A stretch of 64,000 nucleotides of DNA from Lachnospiraceae bacterium (GCA_009780115.1 WRAQ01000004.1:1-64000), one strand, 5' to 3'; positions 17,295-27,965 are shown, counted from the first letter of the stretch. Program-made: numbers and translations. The notes: generated by a model not told the origin, from the sequence alone.

Positions 17295-20200
17295 CTAATC
17301 TAACTTGGATATTACAATCTCTAAGCTTTTGCGTTTAGGCTCATCCGCCGAAAAACCTTCTACAATTTCCTTCATCGTCTCGGAACTCCAATATATCTTT
17401 AACTTCTTCTTCGCACGAGTAATTGCTGTGTAAAAAATACCGTGGGTTATTTTTTCTGAATTATTTCGGGGAATTACCACCTTAACCGAATCATACTCCA
17501 GTCCCTGAGCTTTATGAATCGAAACCGCATAAGCGAGTTGAAATGGGATTATTGACTTCATTCGCAAAGTCTTTGCCTCCTCTTCCGCTATAGTGGCGTC
17601 ATAATCATACACGATAAAACGAATACAAGTAGAGTTCCCTTTAATGCAAATAAACTCCAGACCATCTCTTTGGCAGTCCATTTCCGTTAATAATGTCTCA
17701 ACATCAATAGTAAAAGATATTCTGTTTTTTTGTTTTTCAATCCCAACAATTTGCCCTTTCAGGTTATTGTATAAGACAGAAAAACGTTTTGTGTCATTAA
17801 AAAGAATAGGGTCACCCACTTTATAACTCCACTCCTGCCAAATAACAGCTTCTTCATTTTTATTCACATTCTGAAAATAGTTATTTATATTATTCAACCC
17901 GAATTTTCCATCATAATTCAAACACAGAACAACTTCATCGTCTTCCTCTTTTTCAAGCAATTTAGATCCAATGTCCTCTGAAAAAGGACCATCAATAACA
18001 AGTTTTTCGGTTATTAGCTCATCTTGATTTCTTATTTCATTCCAAAGGCTTATGAGTGCTTCGTCTTTTGTCCTCCATGTATTCACCAATTCAACATTAG
18101 CTCCATTTGTATTAATTATTTCTTTTGCATAGAAAAACCAATTACCAAAATCAATAGATTCTATTTGGTAGATATCTCCGGCTAAAACTAAAAAAGTATT
18201 CGGAGACATTTTTTCCAAAAAAGATAATATGGTGCGGTTATCGATAGAGCTGCATTCATCTATAAAAATAATATCGTACTGAGGAATATCCACTTTTTTT
18301 GTAAAACTATTAATGCTCACGAAATCGGCTGACATTCCGGGATTGTCAATACGCCTTTTCAAGTTTTGCAACGCCGTATGTGTTTTTGTCAGGAATAGTT
18401 TGCGCCTTCCTGTCATCATATTAGAAATGTAATTGATGAGCATTGTTTTACCTGTTCCCGCAGCACCATAAATCATTAGAAGCTGTGAGTCAACAAAAGC
18501 ATTTTGCATCGCTTTCTTCTTCGAAGGGTCGCTGAAATCAATCATACTGTGTTCTATGAAGTTCTTATTGAACTCTCTTTGACCTTTGTTTCCGATGCAT
18601 GAAAGTCTCAGGAGTATTTGCAAAATCCTGATGGTCTTGTTTTCATAGGATTCTATGCAGACAAAACCATCTTCTTGTTTTATAAGATGCCCTTGTTTTC
18701 GTTCCCATGAATCTAAATTGAAGTTAAATTTAGTTATAGCTTCTTCATTTAAGATTGAATTTGCTTCAAAATATATTTCTCCTGTTTGTGCAATTGCATT
18801 TTTTATAGACAGATAAGGGGTAACTATGTCTATTTTTTCGTCTCCGGCTACGCCGGCAATGCGTTGTAAATAATTACTTCCGCTCGTTTTGCTTCCGGCT
18901 AAATTGGAAATAAATGGATTCATTTCAAAGGGCCTGCACCTGCTTGAGAGGTCGAGTTCTTCGCAAAGAAAACCGCTGCTATAATTAGGCATAACACGTT
19001 CGAAAACCTCTTCTCTTAGCTCTAACAATAGATATCTTACCACATGCCGCCCAAACTTTTTTGATGATACCGAATAGTTGTTCTTCAACTTCAGCAATAC
19101 CTCTTTAAAAACCGAAGTATTTGTAACTCTATAGATTTGGTCAACAAGGGTTGAATACGTTACTTCCTGAAGATCAATCAAGTCCAGAAGGTTGATACCG
19201 GTCTTGGTAAGAAAATTCATAAGGACAACATACTCACCGTGAAATGAATTAAGTCTCGTATTGATATACAATACTTTTGCTAATTTATTCAGGCAGTAAG
19301 GATCTATAGAAACTTGCCAGTTCGTAATAACTTTTATTTGAGAATCAACTCCCCACAAGTTAATCATGGCATCTGTATAACCAACCTGCACCGAATAATT
19401 TGTAGAGATATCTGCTTTAGAATAAGCTGTAATTCGGTTATATTTTGTTGCATAAATACCCGCCAACTGCAAGGTGACTTCGTAATATCTTTCCTTTCCT
19501 ATAAAAAACGGAGTCGTTTTCTGGACATGAAATCTTGATTTACCTAATAGATTAGATGTGGAAACAATAGAATCAACGGCATTTGCAACTAACTTGTAAT
19601 ATTGACGATCCGTTTCATCAACATCTAACGGAAATTTTTCAAGATTGTGCAAAACCTTCATTTCGTATTTTTCGTATAGAAATTTTCTAATTTGCCAAAG
19701 AAAGTTGTAATATTTTAATATTAGACGTTCCGATTGTCCGTTATCGGGAATCCGATTACCAATATACTTTAATGACCTAAGAAAGGTTCCGAGATACTTG
19801 GTTTCAATGCTAAGGAGAGACTTCTCATAGGCTAATCGAGTGCTCACCTTTTCAAATTCACTATTCAGTGCATTAAACCGAAGAGTAGCATCGCACAAGT
19901 CATATAGACGATTTAAAATTCTTTTCGATATATCATCACGGGTAACATCAATGATATCTACTCTATTTATACCTTCGGTAATTTGATCATCGCAAGCTTT
20001 GATAATTCTTTCTATATCTTTTTTGGAATAGTTTCGGTTATCTAATTGTTTGACAAAAGAATGATGACTGATAATGTATGTAAGTTTATCACAAAAAACA
20101 TTAACACTCTCATCTGTGTTCTTAATTTCTTCATCAAGGGTAAATGTAATGGTTACGCTGTTATTTTTATAGTCAATCGAATTAACAAAATCAACTGACA

Positions 20201-20594
20201 TATAACGCCAGAACACACGTTCTTCGCCGCGCTTATCACGATTAAACACAACAAATAAAATACCGGGATCCAGTGTCACGTCACAATAGATAAATGCGGG
20301 AAAGGCTAAATTTTGCAAAGAATACTTCAAATTATCGGTCTCGTTATTGGCATTAGTACCCTTAATCTGCACAAAAAAATTCTGTACTGGACTACGTGAA
20401 ATGCTTGGTTCTATAACAAATTCAAACGTGCCATCTGTATTAGGCCATTTGTCGCCTGCGGAAAAATTGGTATTGATTTTTCCATTTGACTTAAAAAAAT
20501 ATTCCAAGCTAGAAACAGCCGAGTGATCTCGGTCAGAGCTTTCGGAGTGTGTTTTTATATGCCTTTCAACTGCTTCTCTTATCAGATTTTTCAT
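17295..20594 (-). CDS. DUF4365-like nuclease domain fused to a RecD-like SF1 helicase
   Basis: 1,099 residues. The N-terminus (about 15-165) resembles DUF4365, a PD-(D/E)XK-type domain: DHSAVSSLEYFF, D in GTFEFV context, then FFVQIKGTN as the QxK-type catalytic strand. A long helical middle region has no family I recognise. The C-terminus is a superfamily 1 helicase: Walker A IYGAAGTGKTMLIN, Walker B DIIFIDECSS, LVLAGDIYQ (motif III), VNTWRT (motif IV), AYAVSIHKAQGLEYDSVKVV and TAITRAKKKL (motifs V-VI). Nuclease-helicase fusions of this kind occur in phage-defence islands. It is the last gene before the outer element's left end. Confidence 0.82.
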   Translation of the reverse strand: MKNLIREAVERHIKTHSESSDRDHSAVSSLEYFFKSNGKINTNFSAGDKWPNTDGTFEFVIEPSISRSPVQNFFVQIKGTNANNETDNLKYSLQNLAFPAFIYCDVTLDPGILFVVFNRDKRGEERVFWRYMSVDFVNSIDYKNNSVTITFTLDEEIKNTDESVNVFCDKLTYIISHHSFVKQLDNRNYSKKDIERIIKACDDQITEGINRVDIIDVTRDDISKRILNRLYDLCDATLRFNALNSEFEKVSTRLAYEKSLLSIETKYLGTFLRSLKYIGNRIPDNGQSERLILKYYNFLWQIRKFLYEKYEMKVLHNLEKFPLDVDETDRQYYKLVANAVDSIVSTSNLLGKSRFHVQKTTPFFIGKERYYEVTLQLAGIYATKYNRITAYSKADISTNYSVQVGYTDAMINLWGVDSQIKVITNWQVSIDPYCLNKLAKVLYINTRLNSFHGEYVVLMNFLTKTGINLLDLIDLQEVTYSTLVDQIYRVTNTSVFKEVLLKLKNNYSVSSKKFGRHVVRYLLLELREEVFERVMPNYSSGFLCEELDLSSRCRPFEMNPFISNLAGSKTSGSNYLQRIAGVAGDEKIDIVTPYLSIKNAIAQTGEIYFEANSILNEEAITKFNFNLDSWERKQGHLIKQEDGFVCIESYENKTIRILQILLRLSCIGNKGQREFNKNFIEHSMIDFSDPSKKKAMQNAFVDSQLLMIYGAAGTGKTMLINYISNMMTGRRKLFLTKTHTALQNLKRRIDNPGMSADFVSINSFTKKVDIPQYDIIFIDECSSIDNRTILSFLEKMSPNTFLVLAGDIYQIESIDFGNWFFYAKEIINTNGANVELVNTWRTKDEALISLWNEIRNQDELITEKLVIDGPFSEDIGSKLLEKEEDDEVVLCLNYDGKFGLNNINNYFQNVNKNEEAVIWQEWSYKVGDPILFNDTKRFSVLYNNLKGQIVGIEKQKNRISFTIDVETLLTEMDCQRDGLEFICIKGNSTCIRFIVYDYDATIAEEEAKTLRMKSIIPFQLAYAVSIHKAQGLEYDSVKVVIPRNNSEKITHGIFYTAITRAKKKLKIYWSSETMKEIVEGFSADEPKRKSLEIVISKLD

Positions 20595-20813
20595 CTTTCT
20601 CCTTCCTGTTTCAATGATGCTTAAAAGCTTTGAATATTACTGATATTGTTTTAAAAATTTCATGATTCTTTACTTTTTTTCAATTGTTGAACATTCATTT
20701 TCGCCCATCAACCATTTGTAATCGTTCGTATTCGGCTGTAATCGGTTATATTCATTTGCCTCTCATCTACCCGAACAAGCGGGATAATTGTCATAAAAGT
20801 GTTTATATCAATT

Positions 20814-21812
20814 TTACTTTTTAACCTTTTTTTTAACTTCTTTTTTCAGGACATTGATTTTAGCCAGATAAGCTTCTTCGACATCACTGAGATTCTTTGC
20901 TTCATACTTGCGGTATTCGGTTTTTGCTTTATCTACCGCATCTGCATGGCTGATTTTGCCGGCATTATGTAAAAGTTTCCGCTTACCGGCTTTTAATTGA
21001 GCATCTAATTGCTCGACATAGTCCTTCATATACATTGGTGTATGTTCAATTGCGTTAATCTCTGCCATGTCAAAGTAACCCGACACAATATTATTTAGAA
21101 CGCGAAGCTCTGTTTCGCTGAGATAATTCTTGGCAACCATCGCTTCGGCTTGGGTCGGCTTCTTGCCAGTAAATGAGGTTAAACCGAGGTATGATTTGTC
21201 AGAATCGACCCTATAATAGACAATCTCGGCGGCGGTATGTCCGTGCGCGGCATAATGGAGCTTGTTTTGGACAATTTTGAAGAAAAGTATCGACTCATCG
21301 GCATTAGGGTCGTAATCCATGCTGGTGGCGAACAAGTCAAGAACTTGGCGATACATGACCTTTTCAGACGAGCGGATATCACGAATCCGGTCTAATAATT
21401 CTTTCCAGTAATCGCCGCCGCCGAGGTTCTTCATACGTTCATCATCCATAGTGAAGCCTTTTATGATATACTCGCGGAGTCGCTCAGTTGCCCACTTACG
21501 AAAGGCTGTGGCAGTTTTGGAATTAATCCGGTAGCCAAGCGAAATAATCATATCGAGATTATAATGCTCAATATCACGCGATACCTCGCGTTTACCCTCA
21601 GTTTGAACTGTTCGGAAATTCCGAACAGTTGCCTTAGTATCAAGTTCACCTTCTCCAAAAATATTCTTAATATGCTCGCTAATATTAGCTTTGCTTGAAT
21701 TATATAATTCAACAAGTTGTGCTTGAGTTAACCAGATGGTTTCATTTTCAAGCTTGGTTTCAATCTTAGTCACACCGTCTGCTGATTGATAAATAATGAT
21801 TTCGCTGCTCAT
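20814..21812 (-). CDS. RhuM-family protein (outer element copy)
   Basis: About 332 residues. Family signature: ETIWLTQAQLVELYNSSKAN, then HYNLDMIISLGYRINS and FRKWATERLREYIIKGF, typical of RhuM/COG3943 proteins. The N-terminal part resembles phage KilA/BRO-type DNA-binding modules. HGHTAAEIVYYR and the TQAEAMVAKNYLSETE segment are in the conserved C-terminal domain, which has a Fic/Doc-like look. Biochemical function is unknown; the name comes from a Salmonella pathogenicity-island gene. AGGAGG before MSSEIIIYQS sets the start at 21812. The inner element carries a second, distinct member. Confidence 0.88.
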   Translation of the reverse strand: MSSEIIIYQSADGVTKIETKLENETIWLTQAQLVELYNSSKANISEHIKNIFGEGELDTKATVRNFRTVQTEGKREVSRDIEHYNLDMIISLGYRINSKTATAFRKWATERLREYIIKGFTMDDERMKNLGGGDYWKELLDRIRDIRSSEKVMYRQVLDLFATSMDYDPNADESILFFKIVQNKLHYAAHGHTAAEIVYYRVDSDKSYLGLTSFTGKKPTQAEAMVAKNYLSETELRVLNNIVSGYFDMAEINAIEHTPMYMKDYVEQLDAQLKAGKRKLLHNAGKISHADAVDKAKTEYRKYEAKNLSDVEEAYLAKINVLKKEVKKKVKK

Positions 21813-22025
21813 ATTTTGCCTCCTGTCCATAGACCCGACAGTTGCTAGTTTCGATTATTAGTTGTAAATTGGCTCATCGTCATTATATCCTTTTATCGGA
21901 TATTAGTCAATATCAATGCAAACGTTTGTTCTTTTCGTTTTCAGTTTTCAAATGCTTGCCGCAACATACAGATTGGGAATACTCAATGAATATATGTAAT
22001 CTTCTTCTGACGCGGCGTAGGAATT

Positions 22026-22574
22026 CTAACTGATGATTATTGCACTTATATGATCCATCACACCAAAAATAATCCATATTAAAATAGGCAAACTTTGAAT
22101 AATTAGTATTATATAACATTTTTCAATCGCATTCTGTATTTTTGCTATTGATTTTTTGACTGAAAAAATGATTATACATATTTGAACGTAAAAGAACATT
22201 AGCCATGCCAATAAATTTACGATTACCACAATAGCAAATGGAGCAATATCACTTAGTGACAAATCATTTAAATCCAAAAAAGTACGAAAATCCATATTAT
22301 CTATATCTAATGAACTAGCATTTAGAAGTTCTTTTATGATTCTTACTGACATATTTAATTCCATAGAAACATAATAAATAATCGACAACACTATAAGTAA
22401 AAATAAATATAACAATCCTAAAAACTTGCTCTTCTCAAACAAAGGAACTATACCGTAAATTGAAAGTATAATAAGAACAGCTTGAAATATATAAACTACG
22501 GAATTTGCTATCCATATGTAACGATACAAATAAAAACTAGCAGTAATGCAAATTACCGTTAGTATTGCATACAT
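22026..22574 (-). CDS. Hypothetical membrane protein
   Basis: 182 residues with about five predicted helices (roughly 2-20, 22-43, 50-68, 115-140, 150-175) separated by a short loop rich in Asp and Leu. No recognisable family. It begins at ATG 22574 without a strong RBS. It lies between the RhuM gene and a decayed membrane-anchored gene in the outer element, so it may be a cargo immunity or anchor protein, but nothing in the sequence shows this. Confidence 0.55.
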   Translation of the reverse strand: MYAILTVICITASFYLYRYIWIANSVVYIFQAVLIILSIYGIVPLFEKSKFLGLLYLFLLIVLSIIYYVSMELNMSVRIIKELLNASSLDIDNMDFRTFLDLNDLSLSDIAPFAIVVIVNLLAWLMFFYVQICIIIFSVKKSIAKIQNAIEKCYIILIIQSLPILIWIIFGVMDHISAIIIS

Positions 22575-22644
22575 ACAATATCATTGTTTGATTCCGAAGA
22601 TGATTTCGTATTATAGCTAATGATTTTTTGATATCTCCGATTGT

Positions 22645-23023
22645 CTATATTTCTTTGTCACTTTTCCAAATATCAGATAATTCTTCTTTATGAATTTCAC
22701 CACTTAATTTATATTGAAGAATTGATTTGGGTGATATATTTTTTTGCCTTTTGAGAATTCGACTTTTATATCTCGCATTATTTTCACTTCATTACTGCTG
22801 TTATATTAATCAATTTTTAGTTCATAGCAATAACTTTCGGTTTGCTCTTTTGAGTTACTATTTATCACACACCCATATTCAGACAGTGATAAAACACTTC
22901 CCACGAAGTAATAAATATTTTCAATTTTCCATAACCGACAAAAAAATTCAGTATCCAACCTAAAACTGTGCCTAACAAAGTACCGCCAACTCCAATTAAT
23001 GTCAAAATTATATTGATTTCCAA
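22645..23023 (-). pseudogene. Degraded membrane-anchored hypothetical protein
   Basis: The minus strand reads LEINIILTLIGVGGTLLGTV followed by LGWILNFFVGYGKLKIF, a plausible N-terminal membrane anchor. After frame changes it continues INSNSKEQTESYCYELKID, then IMRDIKVEFSKGKKIYHPN and KLSGEIHKEELSDIW. Stops and at least two frameshifts break it. It accounts for the otherwise gene-free stretch between the flanking genes. Confidence 0.55.
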
Positions 23024-23047
23024 CAATTTCTCCAATAACAGTAAAAC

Positions 23048-24241
23048 CTATTGATTATCAAAAGACTTTATATTAATTATTTTAACTTTTTTATCTTCCA
23101 TAAAAAGTGCATCTTCTCGTAAATGCAGAAGATTTTCTATATCTTGACGATATAAAGTAACACCATGTTGTTTAAGAATATTTATTATTCCTGATGGATT
23201 AAAAATTTTTTCTTCAAAAAGAAGATCAATAGCACCCTGAAAAATATTTTCGTTTAATCTATGCGGAAAATCTCCCGGCTCTTTTATTCTCCATTTATTT
23301 TTAGAAATCTGACGCATCATATATTGAAATTGATTTTCTGTAATAAGACCAAGCTGATTGCTACGATAAATCATTGCTTGCATAGATACATGCCATTTTG
23401 ATTTGAGAAATTGATAATATTTTAAATCTGTAGGATAAGCTGATACATCTCGACTAAAACTATTTTTAGATAATAAAAAAGCACTTGCAAACATATTGGC
23501 TTGTTTTTCTCGAGTTTTAAAGTCCTCCTTTGTAATGAGTTCGAGATTTTCGCTCCAGGGATGTAGAAGGATATGTCCCAATTCATGAGCCATATCAAAG
23601 TTAATTCTACCTTCTGGTCTACTTCCTAGAGCAACTGCAATAAAAAACACATCATTATCACCAATAATTGTTCTTTGACTAAATGCATCAATTTTATCTT
23701 CTAATGTATTAAATCCAGTCACAATAATTCCGTTTTCTTCAAGTAAAAATTGTAAATTCTTTATAGGTTTATCTTCTAACTTCCAATGTTCCCTTACTTG
23801 ATTAGCTATCATTTCAATCTGTTCTTGAGTATCTTTTGAAGCGTTATAATCAAATTCATTATCACTACAATCAAAACTTACTTCTGGAATGTTTATTTCT
23901 GGAAAATCAACATAATCCAACAAAACTTCATAAATCTTTGCAACATATTCAAGTTTTATGCTTTGTGCTGTTCTATCCATTTTGGTAGCACTTGCAAGAG
24001 AACGAAAATAAGTAACTTCAGTAATAGTTTCATGCTCATCAACTTGAAAGAAAAACTCGTATGGAAAATTAAGAATTTCAGCAATAAGTCTTACTCGTTC
24101 ATGCTCAGGTATATTTTTCTCGTTTTCATATAATGAAAGAGACTGTTTGCTAATTTCTGTTCGGCTAGCTAATTCAGTAAGAGTAAGCCCCCTAAAAAGC
24201 CTTGCATTCTTAAGACGCTTGCCATTAAAAACACGTTTCAT
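23048..24241 (-). CDS. XRE-family HTH / ImmA-IrrE metallopeptidase regulator
   Basis: 397 residues. The N-terminal XRE helix-turn-helix (about 6-60: RLFRGLTLTELASRTEISKQ) is joined to an ImmA/IrrE (DUF955) domain with the zinc motif HELGH in INFDMAHELGHILLHPW at about residues 213-229. Such proteins cleave or inactivate a cognate repressor, or act as antitoxin-like regulators of mobile elements. It starts 25 bp after the 240-residue partner gene, an arrangement that recurs on mobile elements. Likely target is a promoter within the element. Confidence 0.88.
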   Translation of the reverse strand: MKRVFNGKRLKNARLFRGLTLTELASRTEISKQSLSLYENEKNIPEHERVRLIAEILNFPYEFFFQVDEHETITEVTYFRSLASATKMDRTAQSIKLEYVAKIYEVLLDYVDFPEINIPEVSFDCSDNEFDYNASKDTQEQIEMIANQVREHWKLEDKPIKNLQFLLEENGIIVTGFNTLEDKIDAFSQRTIIGDNDVFFIAVALGSRPEGRINFDMAHELGHILLHPWSENLELITKEDFKTREKQANMFASAFLLSKNSFSRDVSAYPTDLKYYQFLKSKWHVSMQAMIYRSNQLGLITENQFQYMMRQISKNKWRIKEPGDFPHRLNENIFQGAIDLLFEEKIFNPSGIINILKQHGVTLYRQDIENLLHLREDALFMEDKKVKIINIKSFDNQ

Positions 24242-24266
24242 AATAATCCCTCATCCTTTAAATATT

Positions 24267-24989
24267 TTAGCTTGATTTAGTCATATCACGCAATTTTGTA
24301 TTAACCCTTGACTTTATTTTAAGTAAACCCCTTACACCCTCTCCATTTTGCATATTATTATTTTCATCCGGCATAATTTCAGTAAGCTGAGCAAAATCCA
24401 TTTTAACATACTCTTTTAGAGATAACTCATGAATTGTATCGAAATTTTTATCAAGAAATTCAATTTGAATATCTTTTATCATATTATTAGAAGTACTGTA
24501 AGCAACTATATAATGACGATAACCTTCTTGTGGATTAATTAACCCTTGAAAAATAGAATTATAATCATCTTCTAATACTACTCCCTCAAAAGGGTAAATA
24601 TCAAAGAGATGTTGCTGTTTAATTGCAGCTTCAAAGTTACCATTTTCAATATATAGTATAGAATGTAAAAAGTGAGGATTGTCTCTTTTTCTTTTTGGAA
24701 TAGATCGGAGATTATTTTTTGTAGTAATAGTATAAGTTTTCTTTTCTTTTTTATCAACAATAATTCTACCATTCCATGCATAACGTTTAAATGGAATTAA
24801 TTCAACATCACCATCAATCACTATTTTTCGAATATTTTCATTAATAAAATCACCACGAAGATGTGGGGTTGCATTATTTGTTTCTTTACTATATTCCCTT
24901 AAATATTGTGGGACATCCTCTGTAATTGCTTTGCTTATAGCACTAACAATTCGTTGCAGTAATCTCTCATTTATATCGTTAACGTCCAA
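24267..24989 (-). CDS. Hypothetical partner of the ImmA/IrrE regulator (DUF5986-like)
   Basis: 240 residues, soluble, encoded just upstream of the XRE-ImmA gene and probably co-transcribed. The pattern FKRYAWNGRIIVDKKEKKTY, then RKRDNPHFLHSILYI, recalls the DUF5986 family often paired with ImmA/IrrE regulators; I have not verified this by search. No catalytic motif stands out. A toxin-antitoxin-like or regulatory pairing is inferred from the gene order only. Confidence 0.6.
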   Translation of the reverse strand: MDVNDINERLLQRIVSAISKAITEDVPQYLREYSKETNNATPHLRGDFINENIRKIVIDGDVELIPFKRYAWNGRIIVDKKEKKTYTITTKNNLRSIPKRKRDNPHFLHSILYIENGNFEAAIKQQHLFDIYPFEGVVLEDDYNSIFQGLINPQEGYRHYIVAYSTSNNMIKDIQIEFLDKNFDTIHELSLKEYVKMDFAQLTEIMPDENNNMQNGEGVRGLLKIKSRVNTKLRDMTKSS

Positions 24990-25203
24990 TAATATCGCCT
25001 CCTTTATTGATTCTGTAATTCATTTTTACATAATTACCTTCATTTGTCAAGTATTATTTTTATTAATCCTTTGCTTAGGCTCTATTGGTAGTCAGGGTAG
25101 CGGATTTGCTTATCTCTTCAACACAAAACATAGAAATGCTATGTTACTTTGACTTTGGAAATATATGATAAAGATTTACACCTGCTGACAGATTCCTAAT
25201 CAA

Positions 25204-26105
25204 TATGAATATAGCATTCAAATATCTGTGGGAGCAATCCACAGTAAAGCGGGTGTTAAAAAATGAATTTTATGCCGGAACAGTTATAAATCATAAGTAC
25301 GAAACAGTAAAATCACTAAGATGCGCCGCACCATATCAGTGGAGGAAAACTACATGAGAATTTTGTACCCGCCATCATCTCAAAAGAAATCTGGAATCAA
25401 GTGCAATTTTTACTAAGCGATAAGGTAAAACGCAACGTCCGTGCTGCTTTGTAGCGAAGAATCGGTATTGGGAGAACAAACCCGTCCGAATCGAATATAT
25501 TGTAACGGCTATCACCGCTACGGAAAGGAATATTGTACATCGCACAGGATTGATGAGGCCACTCTTGACCAGCTTATAAACGAGGAACTTTCGCTGATAA
25601 AATCCCAGGCAGAAAAGAACTGGCACAGTATCGAAAAGGACGTGAAGAAATGGATATCTCAAAAATCTAATATCGAAAAAGTGATAAGCGATTTGGAAAT
25701 CCGTATGAAAAATCTTGACTTTGAAACCGAGAGCATCCTTATGGAGCGGATCAATGATAAAGAAAATCGTAAGATATACGATAACAGATATTTAAACGGC
25801 GGGAGGAAAAACAGGAATGTGCTGTTAAAATCGCGGATGTAAAAAACATCGATGAAACAGTTCAAAAACGCAAAATTGAATTCAATTAAAGCATCGGCCT
25901 GATTGATGATGTGATCGCTAACAGCGGGATAAGCAACAACCATTCCGGATGCTGATTAATGAAATCTTAATTTATGAAGCAGAAAATGGGCTGAGCATAT
26001 CAATCAGCATCAACGCTAAATTCGCTATGCACATCGACATTTATGATAAAAACGGCGAAGTTGAAGAAAATACTTTGAAATGGTTGTCGGCGGACTATGT
26101 ACCGA
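25204..26105 (+). pseudogene. Serine recombinase, C-terminal remnant (outer element)
   Basis: Closely related at DNA level to 33796-34735 of the inner element, e.g. the stretch coding FKYLWEQS, VKRVLRNEFYTGTVVNHKYE, NGYHRYGKEYCT and SLIKSQAEKNWHSIEKDVKK. The catalytic N-terminal domain is missing, and several indels and stops interrupt the zinc-ribbon/coiled-coil part. The longest intact piece is 25441-25842. This is the decayed recombinase of the outer element and shows that both elements are relatives. Confidence 0.9.
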
Positions 26106-26229
26106 TAGCGAGCTAATGGATATGTTAGGATTTGTTCCACTAAGATAACGCGGCAACCGTCAAAAGACGATTACCGATCTTCTGCTATTTTTTAATATAA
26201 AAATTCGTTTGTTTACTCAACGTCATTTT

Positions 26230-26530
26230 TTATTTTTTCAAATGCTTCGACAAAATAAACACCCATTTCCATCCAACATCAAAGGCTAGGGCCTGTAAAT
26301 CATCATATGCATTAATAATATCTTTTACTAATTCTTCTGTTATTATTTCCTTTCATTCTCATCTAAACCATCCCAGTTATAAGAAATAATTTTATCACGG
26401 AAGGTAGATAGATTTTTATATAATTCATTTAAAAATTTTTGATATCGCGTAGCTGGTCTCCAATTGAATTTCGGTGGCTTTTTCCCTTCTTTTATCGCTT
26501 TTCTGCCTTTTTGTACATCGTTCTTTCAAT
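26230..26530 (-). pseudogene. Frameshifted hypothetical protein remnant
   Basis: The minus strand reads KEGKKPPKFNWRPATRYQKF, then LYKNLSTFRDKIISYNWDGL and DENER, then after a one-base shift EIITEELVKDIINAYDDLQA and GWKWVFILSKHLKK-stop. It looks like the end of a real protein but no family is apparent. The rest of 26531-27054 holds the hairpin at 26690-26730 and no supportable gene. Confidence 0.5.
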
Positions 26531-26689
26531 AAAATCAACACCGTACCTCTCACGTTTCATATGATTTCGTCCAATCAAATATTTGCGTATCACTTCATAC
26601 TTTAAAATATTTGCGATACATAGCGCCTCACAGATTTTCCTCAATAGGACAACAAGCTGCCCTATGAGGTTATCTGCGAGAAACCAAAA

Positions 26690-26730
26690 GACGGGTTGTA
26701 AGCGTGCTTATCCACACTTACAACCCGTCT
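26690..26730. terminator. Strong hairpin, probable terminator
   Basis: AGACGGGTTGTAAG and CTTACAACCCGTCT are perfect 14-bp complements around a 13-nt loop, followed by an AT-rich stretch. It lies in a gene-free zone near the inner/outer element junction. Confidence 0.7.
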
Positions 26731-27054
26731 ATTTATTCGATGGGAAAGAATCATACGAACGCATTATACTTGTTTTAAAGGAAATTATAATCTATAATAA
26801 TGCGTGTGTCGCAGAGTTTCTCTGTACTGTGTGGTGTCTATCGCACCATACCTTGCCCGGTAGAGTTCCCGCTCTATCGGGTGGCACATATCTTTTGATT
26901 TCTCAGTTACTCGTGCATTGTAGCATACGTTTCATAAAGTTTCAAATAGAATTTTCTTTGCGAAAAATCCGTTTCGGAGTTTCAGAAAAATAGGTAAATT
27001 AGAATAAACAGAGAGAAGCAAAAACCCCTTGAAATTCAGTGAAATCAAAGGGCA

Positions 27055-27102
27055 TGCGGTTAACAGGAATCGAACCTGCACGGTCTCCCACTAGATCCTA
27101 AG
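27055..27102 (-). pseudogene. tRNA-Leu 3' half, partner of 40853-40887 (inner attR)
   Basis: Forty-eight bases from anticodon-loop CTT to the 3' end, with acceptor strand TAACCGC. This pairs with GCGGTTA of the 5' half at 40853-40887 and not with GCGGATA of the other two copies. The 35-nt and 48-nt halves, sharing CTT, rebuild exactly 80 nt, the length of the intact gene. Confidence 0.95.
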
Positions 27103-27121
27103 GCTCGTGCCACCTTGGTGA
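27103..27121. repeat. Inner-element left arm of the att site
   Basis: GCTCGTGCCACCTTGGTGA, the perfect inverted partner of TCACCAAGGTGGCACGAGC at 40833-40851. Joined around CTTT in a circle, these make a 19-bp-arm palindrome. Confidence 0.92.
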
Positions 27122-27248
27122 GTAAATTTAATCGGTGACTATAGCGTATAAATCACAACCGCTTTTTGCGACCCTGGTAAGCAAATATTGGAATTGTTTT
27201 AACTCAATAATCTGGCCTTTCATATGGTATCCTGACAAAAAATAGGCT

Positions 27249-27965
27249 TTAGTCATTGATGAAGTAATCCTCTATCATTTTAGGCTCTACTGAAAGCACT
27301 TCCTCACTATCAAAAAGAAATAGGTTTATGTTTTTATTAGCTATCTTAACAAACCCAACAATAGCTTTTAGATGATATCTACTAACTCCACGTACAACAC
27401 AATTTTTTGTATGACACTTTAATATTTCAAGTGCTATTTTTTTTGATAAGAATAAGTCAACTCCAGCACCATAACCCACATTAATATATCTGCTTGTCAG
27501 TTTGCCGTCAGACTCCTCCATAATCGTCCAAAATGGTTCTCCTTGTACACTTTCGTCAGGAAACAATATACCCAACCTAGCAACAAGTGACTTAGAAAGT
27601 AGGGATAATTTGCTATTTGATAATAATTCGATCCCTTTGTATTTTGCATACTCACTAGCACCTTTCTGGAAACCATTTGTCGATATTATTATGCCAATAG
27701 AATTAGGGATATCATCGGTCTTTTCTGCTAATATCATAACCATATCCTTTGATACTTTAGTTTTCCAATCTTTACATTCAATCAAAACACGATGTATATG
27801 CCCATTTAATACAAAATCATAATATACATCTATTTCATGCCTCGTACCAGATTTTCCTACGACTAGCGCTTTTCTTTGTACAAAAATATCGTGATATTGT
27901 ATATCAGATATAACTTGATAAACATATTGTACAAGAGATTCTAAATCATCTCCTTTTTTAGACAT
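27249..27965 (-). CDS. Mrr-like restriction endonuclease-fold protein
   Basis: 238 residues. The N-terminal half has the PD-(D/E)XK pattern of Mrr-type nucleases: RHEIDVYYDF (catalytic Asp), then RVLIECKDWK (ExK), then the helix AEKTDDIPNSIGIIISTNGF and KYKGIELLS. The C-terminal half is unassigned. Mrr-type enzymes cleave modified or foreign DNA; here it may act as a defence nuclease. It starts 4 bp after the stop of a 50-residue gene, so the two are coupled. Confidence 0.82.
   Translation of the reverse strand: MSKKGDDLESLVQYVYQVISDIQYHDIFVQRKALVVGKSGTRHEIDVYYDFVLNGHIHRVLIECKDWKTKVSKDMVMILAEKTDDIPNSIGIIISTNGFQKGASEYAKYKGIELLSNSKLSLLSKSLVARLGILFPDESVQGEPFWTIMEESDGKLTSRYINVGYGAGVDLFLSKKIALEILKCHTKNCVVRGVSRYHLKAIVGFVKIANKNINLFLFDSEEVLSVEPKMIEDYFIND

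Noticed and set aside
26583..26993. Open frame of 136 codons on the plus strand
   Set aside because: It runs through a strong terminator-like hairpin (26690-26730), has no RBS and an atypical composition, so it is probably chance.
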